Shown here: positions 59,708 to 64,000 of the stretch, in pieces
Position numbering within the stretch: the first letter of the stretch is position 1
Layout of the letters: every line of letters begins with the position of its first letter
NCBI GenBank assembly: GCA_030430165.1
Contig: JAUIGL010000001.1
Coordinates: 148,348-212,347 of the forward strand
Reading direction: 5' to 3'
DNA: 64,000 bases
Source of the DNA: a bacterium
GTDB lineage: Bacteria; Desulfobacterota; Binatia; HRBIN30; CADEER01
The notes under the pieces: model-generated
Seen by the model: only the letters and a program-made list of their open reading frames with translations
Database searches by the model: none
What the model was told of the DNA's origin: nothing
Translations under genes and position numbers: made by a program

Positions 59708-61882
59708 TTACTGCATGTTCGCAGCCTGTGTTTGGACGATGTCGATCAGGTCGCGTAGCGCGAACTGAAAATCGAGAACGTGGGTTCCGAGAAACGACGG
59801 GTCGAGCACCACGTTGTCGTACGGAACGGAGTCCGGGCGTACGTCTTCCGGATCGCCGGCGACTCCGATGCGCAGGTAGCTTCGATTGCGATCGTCCTTC
59901 ACGCACTCACCGGTGTAGAAGGTCGGGTAGAGCACGAATCCGGTCGTGAAGTCGTTCTCGGCAATCAGCGGGCGGTAGAGCGGCTGGTACGAGAACAGCT
60001 GGAAGTACGAGCCGGTGAACGTCCCGACTCCGCCGCGGAATCCGTTCGAGGGGTTGGTGCAGGCAGTGTCGAAACCCTCCGGTCCGAAGACGTTCGACCC
60101 CCCGACAGGCGGGTAGCCGTCGGCGTAGCTGCGATAGGCGATGACGCAGCCGCTCTGCAGGATGCTCGTGCACAACGGCAGGTTTTCGAACGATCCGCCC
60201 ACCAGCTCGCCCTCGGGCACGGTCACGCCGCCGCCGATCAGCAGCGCCGAGACCAACCGCGACCGCAGGAAATCGGAGCGGTCGATGAAGTCCTGCACCA
60301 GCCGGGTGGTCATGGACGTTCCCTGGGAGTGGGCGATGATCGCGAAGTTGCGACCTTCATTGTACTGGCCCATGTAGTGCGCGAAGGCGTCGCGCACGTC
60401 GCCGTAGGCGAGTTGGAGGATGGGAGCGAGGACCGCGGGTGGCGCCGAATTCGTCCCGATCGTCGCCTGCCGGTAGAGCGGAGCGAAGACGCGGCAGACT
60501 TCGGTGAACCGGGCGGCTTGGCTGAGCAGCGGATCGAGCTGCAGATCGATGTTGGAGAAGTCGGTGTCGTTGCCGGGCTCGGCCGAGAGATTGACGGTCG
60601 GGTAGACGTAGAAGCAGTCGAAGTCGTGGTCCTGGCTTCCCTCGAACTCACGCACCTCGATCGAGCCATCGCTGAAGACCACGGTGCGGTCGAGGACGTC
60701 GGTCAGGCACTGGTCGTTCTCGAGGCCGGGCTTGCACAGCCACAGATCGTCGTCGGCGTAGAGCTCGCTCTCATGGCCCTCGAACGGATCGGCGACGACG
60801 TCGACCCAGGCAGCGGAGTCGGCCAGGAACCCGGCCACCCACTCGTCGACCCGCGTGCCGCGCAGCTCCAGCGTATACATCGCGTCGTCGAGCAGCACGG
60901 TGTGCGTCGTCCCGTTCGGCATGAAGCGCTTGAGGCGTTCGGGCTGGCGCAACTGAACGTCCCCGGTGACGCCGCGCAGCAGGTTCTCGAGGGCTAGCCC
61001 GTCGATCTCGAAGAAGAACTGCAGGACGTCGTCCTGCAGGTAGTTGAAGTAGGCGGTGCGCAGCGTCGGGTCGCGGTCGAGCGCCCAGTCGCTGAGATAG
61101 GTCAGCTGCGGGTCGCACTCCGTGCAGGATGCCGGAACGTGGTCGCGAAAGCGCCAGTTCTGCTCGCGTGCGACGACCGAAGCGACGTCCGACGGGTTCT
61201 GTAGACCGGGGCCCGAGTCGTTGAGCACGAGCAGATCCTCGTTCGGATAGGCGATGCGCGTGACACCATAGCCAGTGAAGGTTCCGTAACCGCCGGCACT
61301 GCTGCCGCTGACCACGAGTTGGTCCGGATCAGGAAATTCGCGGCGCATCAGGTCGACCGCCGCGGTCACGTTCTGCAGGCCGTTGTGGTAGGTGCGCGTT
61401 CCGCCGTAGTCGACGACGTTGTCACCCGACCACACCGAGCCGTCGCAGTAGGAGGCGTAGATCACGTTCCAATCGCGAAACGGATTGGTCGCCTCGTCGC
61501 GCTGGAGGATACCGCCGCCGCTCGGCGCCGACCCCGAGGTTTGCTTCGCGAGCGGGGACGACCAACAGGTCTGTTCATTCCAACAGGCGCCGCCGCCTTC
61601 GAGAAAGAGGATCACGTCGTTCGAGCTGCCGCGGCGCAGGTTGACCTGAAAGGGCGTTCCACCGAGGCAGGTCGGCCCGTCCTCGGACGGTGCGAAGACG
61701 TACTCCTCCCAGTCGCCGCGCTGTTGCGGGTCGGGAAGCGCGAACGCTCCGAGGTAGCGGTCGAGCCCTGCGTCGCGCAGCTCCTGGATGACCTCGGCCT
61801 CAGGGCCCGGAGCAGCGTCGTCGTCACTGCCGCAGCCGGTGACGACGAGGATGGATGTCAGAAGCAGAATGTTCCGCCGCAT
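59708..61882 (-). CDS. Lipoprotein with pectinacetylesterase-like and DUF3089 hydrolase halves
   Basis: 724 aa from the ATG at 61882 (GAGGATC ahead; the longer frame is not coding). TSILVVTGCGSDDD is a lipobox. Residues ~30-370 match the pectinacetylesterase/Notum family: VILFLEGGGACWNEQTCW, NVIYASYCDGSVWSG, VVSGSSAGGYGTF (nucleophile elbow GxSxGG). Residues ~395-724 match DUF3089 alpha/beta hydrolases: DFDCFYVYPTVNLS, RFTEVCRVFAPLYRQ, NEGRNFAIIAHSQGTSM (second elbow GxSxG as AHSQG), and YRSYADGYPP. Both nucleophile regions look intact, so this may be a bifunctional surface esterase. Confidence 0.82.
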   Translation of the reverse strand: MRRNILLLTSILVVTGCGSDDDAAPGPEAEVIQELRDAGLDRYLGAFALPDPQQRGDWEEYVFAPSEDGPTCLGGTPFQVNLRRGSSNDVILFLEGGGACWNEQTCWSSPLAKQTSGSAPSGGGILQRDEATNPFRDWNVIYASYCDGSVWSGDNVVDYGGTRTYHNGLQNVTAAVDLMRREFPDPDQLVVSGSSAGGYGTFTGYGVTRIAYPNEDLLVLNDSGPGLQNPSDVASVVAREQNWRFRDHVPASCTECDPQLTYLSDWALDRDPTLRTAYFNYLQDDVLQFFFEIDGLALENLLRGVTGDVQLRQPERLKRFMPNGTTHTVLLDDAMYTLELRGTRVDEWVAGFLADSAAWVDVVADPFEGHESELYADDDLWLCKPGLENDQCLTDVLDRTVVFSDGSIEVREFEGSQDHDFDCFYVYPTVNLSAEPGNDTDFSNIDLQLDPLLSQAARFTEVCRVFAPLYRQATIGTNSAPPAVLAPILQLAYGDVRDAFAHYMGQYNEGRNFAIIAHSQGTSMTTRLVQDFIDRSDFLRSRLVSALLIGGGVTVPEGELVGGSFENLPLCTSILQSGCVIAYRSYADGYPPVGGSNVFGPEGFDTACTNPSNGFRGGVGTFTGSYFQLFSYQPLYRPLIAENDFTTGFVLYPTFYTGECVKDDRNRSYLRIGVAGDPEDVRPDSVPYDNVVLDPSFLGTHVLDFQFALRDLIDIVQTQAANMQ

Positions 61883-62233
61883 GGTGATCCTCGTTGCTCG
61901 CAAGCTATGACACCAATTGGCCCGGGGGCAAGGGGCGAGAGTGGCGAGAATGGAGGTTTCGCAGTGAGGTTTCGGAGCGGTCTTTCGGCGTGGTCTGACC
62001 AGCATAAGCGTAGAATATTGTTGCTGATTAATCCGCAAGACGGCGCGATTTGGTCTTAGGCGCACGATTTCAGGGTGGAAATCAGCACCGACCTTTTGAC
62101 GAGGTCTGGGCGAGCCTGAAGAACTATTCCTGAGCTCTGCTCGGGGGTGGCTGCCCAGCCAGCTTGTGGGCAGCTGGTGGTAGAGTAGCCCAACAGCACC
62201 GACTGCTCCGAAGGGGGACCACTCGGAAATTCG
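61883..62233. other. Intergenic region of 351 bases with operator-like palindrome
   Basis: The minus-strand esterase promoter should lie here. TGGTCTGACCA is at 61991-62001, 109 bp before the esterase start, followed by an AT-rich stretch (AGAATATTGTTGCTGATTAATCC) around 62011-62034. No gene evident. Confidence 0.5.
61991..62001. promoter_or_regulatory. TGGTCTGACCA palindrome upstream of the double-hydrolase gene
   Basis: An 11-bp palindrome, an exact match to TGGTCNGACCA, in the promoter region of the 59708-61882 gene. It shares a 17-bp stretch (as reverse complement) with the site at 38242. Confidence 0.45.
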
Positions 62234-64000
62234 TCAATCAATTGCTTGGAAGCGGATCTCGACGGTCAGGCCGCCTCCGGCGACGTTGCGGGCCGCGATC
62301 CCGGCACCCATCTTCTCGACCAGGCCGCGCACCAGGGCGAGGCCGATTCCGGTCCCCTTTGCGGTGCGTGTCAGCTCGCTGCCGCCGCGATAGAAGGGCT
62401 CGAAGATCTCATCCAACTCCCGTCTCCCCACCCCGCGTCCATGGTCGCGCACCGAAACCACGACGTCGTCCCGCTCCCGCTCTGCCCCCAGGTCGACCCG
62501 TTTTTGGGTCGAGCTTCCGCCGTACTTGACTGCGTTGTCGATGAGATTCCACAACACCTGCTTCAGCGCGTCGGCCTCGAACCGCACGTCTGGGAGGTCG
62601 GGCTCGATCTCGAGCGCAATCTCGTACCCGTGCTCGGCCGCGTGCGGGCGCATCATCTCGGTCACCTCGCTCATCACCGGCGCTAGCGAGCCGACGCTCA
62701 ACGCCACCGGTCTCGTTCCATTTTCGATCTGTGAGTATTCGAGAACGTTGTTGATCAGGCGGCTGAGCCGCTCCGATTCGTTGGTGATCCGCCCGTAGTA
62801 CTCCTGGCGTTTGCCCTCGTCGGGGACGACACCGTCACGCAACATCTCGCCGTACATTCGGATCGCCGTCAGCGGTGTCTTGAGCTCGTGCGAGACCGCG
62901 GCGACGAAGTTGTTGCGTCGTTCGGCGAAGCGCACGGTCAGAGCTACGATTCGAAAGAGCAGCGTCAGTCCGGCCGCCGTCGCCACCACCACCAAGATCG
63001 AAAGGGCGTAGACATAGGCGGTGCTGCGCATTGCGGTGAAGGGTCGCAGGGTGAGATGCGCGGTCAGGTCGGCGAACGGCACCGCGAAACGATGGCTGTA
63101 CAGCGTACTGTCGCCGCCGCCGACTGAGGGGACGGGAGCCTCCGACGTGAACAGCCGGACTCTCGCATATTCGGTGAGCCAACTGGTGCCGATCGACTTC
63201 TGCTGCAACCACTGGCCGAGGTCTTCGATGTTCAGCAGTACCCCCTGTCGATACAGCACTCCGTTGCGGGCGACGGTGCGATAGAGCATCAATCGATCCT
63301 CGCTCACGGCACTGCCGGTCATCCGCGCCGTGGCAAAGGACTCCCGGCGGAGATCGAGGATCTCCGCCCGGTTCGTGGGGCGCTGCCGCGATTGTGTTCG
63401 TCCTTCGGGCGCGCCGCCGTACGAATCGCGCGCCTCGCGTTCGCGGTTGCTCGAGCGCTCGCTGGCCGCCTTGTTCAGCGATCGCAGCGCAGCGTAGTCG
63501 GAGAGCCGACGCCCGCGCTTCTCCGACGGTACTGGCGCTGCCGGTCCGGCCCCGGCGCTCCCCTCCTCGAGTCGCACCGTCGTGCCCGGAGCCTGGGCCG
63601 CGTCGGCCTCTTTCTTGTTCTTGGTCTCGGACACGGCGCCGAGGAGTGAGCGCGCGACCTCCTCGAGCTCGGCTACGTCGGCGTCGTCCCCGAAGCCCGA
63701 TCGGTCGAGCCTCGAGTCGGCGACCCGCTCCGCGATGTCGCCTGACGGACGCTCGAGATCGATCTCGAAGCGACCGACGACGAAGGGTTGCTGCTGGTTC
63801 GTCGCCGCCGGCGGGTAGCCGATGGTCGAGGCGCTCTCCTCCTTTGCGAGGAGCTCCGACAGTGCTCGCTCCATCTCGTCGAAGATCCGTTCGGCGATCG
63901 TCTGCTGACGCACCTTCTTCTCGAGCTCGATGCTCTGCAGCGACCGCTCGACCAACAACCCCACCGGCGCCAGCAGCACCAGGGCAAAAACCGCAAACAG
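62234..64000 (-). CDS. Sensor histidine kinase, N-terminus off the window
   Basis: The frame continues past 64000, where residues LFAVFALVLLAPVGLLVE are the first membrane helix; at least 588 codons are present. A long periplasmic region follows, then a second membrane helix (AYVYALSILVVVATAAGLTLLF). HisKA: AAVSHELKTPLTAIRMYGEML with the phospho-His. HATPase_c: NLIDNAVKYGG, VRDHGRGVG, GTGIGLALVRGLVE. The periplasmic part has a polar Glu/Arg/Ser-rich stretch of unusual length that I cannot assign. Its response regulator is expected outside the window. Confidence 0.88.
   Translation of the reverse strand: MFAVFALVLLAPVGLLVERSLQSIELEKKVRQQTIAERIFDEMERALSELLAKEESASTIGYPPAATNQQQPFVVGRFEIDLERPSGDIAERVADSRLDRSGFGDDADVAELEEVARSLLGAVSETKNKKEADAAQAPGTTVRLEEGSAGAGPAAPVPSEKRGRRLSDYAALRSLNKAASERSSNREREARDSYGGAPEGRTQSRQRPTNRAEILDLRRESFATARMTGSAVSEDRLMLYRTVARNGVLYRQGVLLNIEDLGQWLQQKSIGTSWLTEYARVRLFTSEAPVPSVGGGDSTLYSHRFAVPFADLTAHLTLRPFTAMRSTAYVYALSILVVVATAAGLTLLFRIVALTVRFAERRNNFVAAVSHELKTPLTAIRMYGEMLRDGVVPDEGKRQEYYGRITNESERLSRLINNVLEYSQIENGTRPVALSVGSLAPVMSEVTEMMRPHAAEHGYEIALEIEPDLPDVRFEADALKQVLWNLIDNAVKYGGSSTQKRVDLGAERERDDVVVSVRDHGRGVGRRELDEIFEPFYRGGSELTRTAKGTGIGLALVRGLVEKMGAGIAARNVAGGGLTVEIRFQAID

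Noticed and set aside
1..64000. tRNA or rRNA genes
   Set aside because: I looked for T-loop phrases (GGTTCGAATCC-like) with acceptor pairing and for rRNA landmarks and saw none; a covariance-model scan would be needed to be sure.

Overview
The window is 64 kb of GC-rich DNA (about 64-65% by eye) with no rRNA, tRNA, CRISPR array, transposase or phage block that I can see. Gene style points to an uncultured deltaproteobacterial-type lineage, most likely Candidatus Binatia (Desulfobacterota_B) or a relative. Evidence: many secreted proteins with Thr/Pro/Ala-rich linkers, a recurring Cys-containing secreted C-terminal domain (GCP...PCW) and dockerin-like repeats that I associate with that group, plus a WS/DGAT wax-ester synthase, BVMO, P450, nitronate monooxygenase, DUF4331, DUF6502 and DUF5666 proteins. 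The taxon is inferred from gene content only.

Region 1 (1-13.9 kb): a cut-off redoxin and a nitronate monooxygenase, then a plus-strand cluster that reads as a metal-acquisition locus. It holds two DUF2946-like small secreted proteins, five secreted or lipid-anchored paralogues of one domain (called domain X here; usual core HVHPEYQL), a membrane/spermidine-synthase fusion, a TonB receptor with a His-rich N-terminus, a tiny His/Asp-rich secreted protein and a DUF2490 outer-membrane protein. Several genes overlap at stop/start codons. Zinc or copper is the likely substrate (inference). A sixth, truncated domain X copy is fused to an acyltransferase tail near 16 kb.

Region 2 (14-30 kb): cupin; ABC-type periplasmic binding lipoprotein; AraC regulator; orphan lipoprotein; DUF6502-DUF5666 pair; DUF4331-TPR pair behind a promoter with a perfect palindrome; a PUA-less RlmI-like methyltransferase; WS/DGAT; a receiver with Glu in place of the phospho-accepting Asp; and a 918-aa Cys-rich secreted protein.

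Region 3 (30.4-39.4 kb): a complete minus-strand oligopeptide ABC transporter operon (oppDFABC order), a divergent BVMO, and a winged-HTH/HATPase/DUF4325 regulator preceded by two evenly spaced operator-like repeats.

Region 4 (39.4-51.3 kb): a large winged-helix/cyclase/AAA/TPR regulator divergent from a tight five-gene operon of secreted proteins: dockerin-like protein, SurA/PpiC-type chaperone, P-domain protein, a 932-aa unknown and a phage tail-collar-domain protein. This operon is the best candidate in the window for an undescribed system, probably a surface assembly.

Region 5 (51.4-64 kb): three toxin-antitoxin-type modules (VapBC, a nucleotidyltransferase pair, YefM/RelE), two translationally coupled histidine kinases, a P450, an orphan protein, a pectinacetylesterase-like/DUF3089 double hydrolase lipoprotein and a histidine kinase cut by the window end. 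Two copies of a ~148-bp intergenic hairpin repeat and several TGGTCNGACCA-type palindromes are scattered from 36 to 62 kb.
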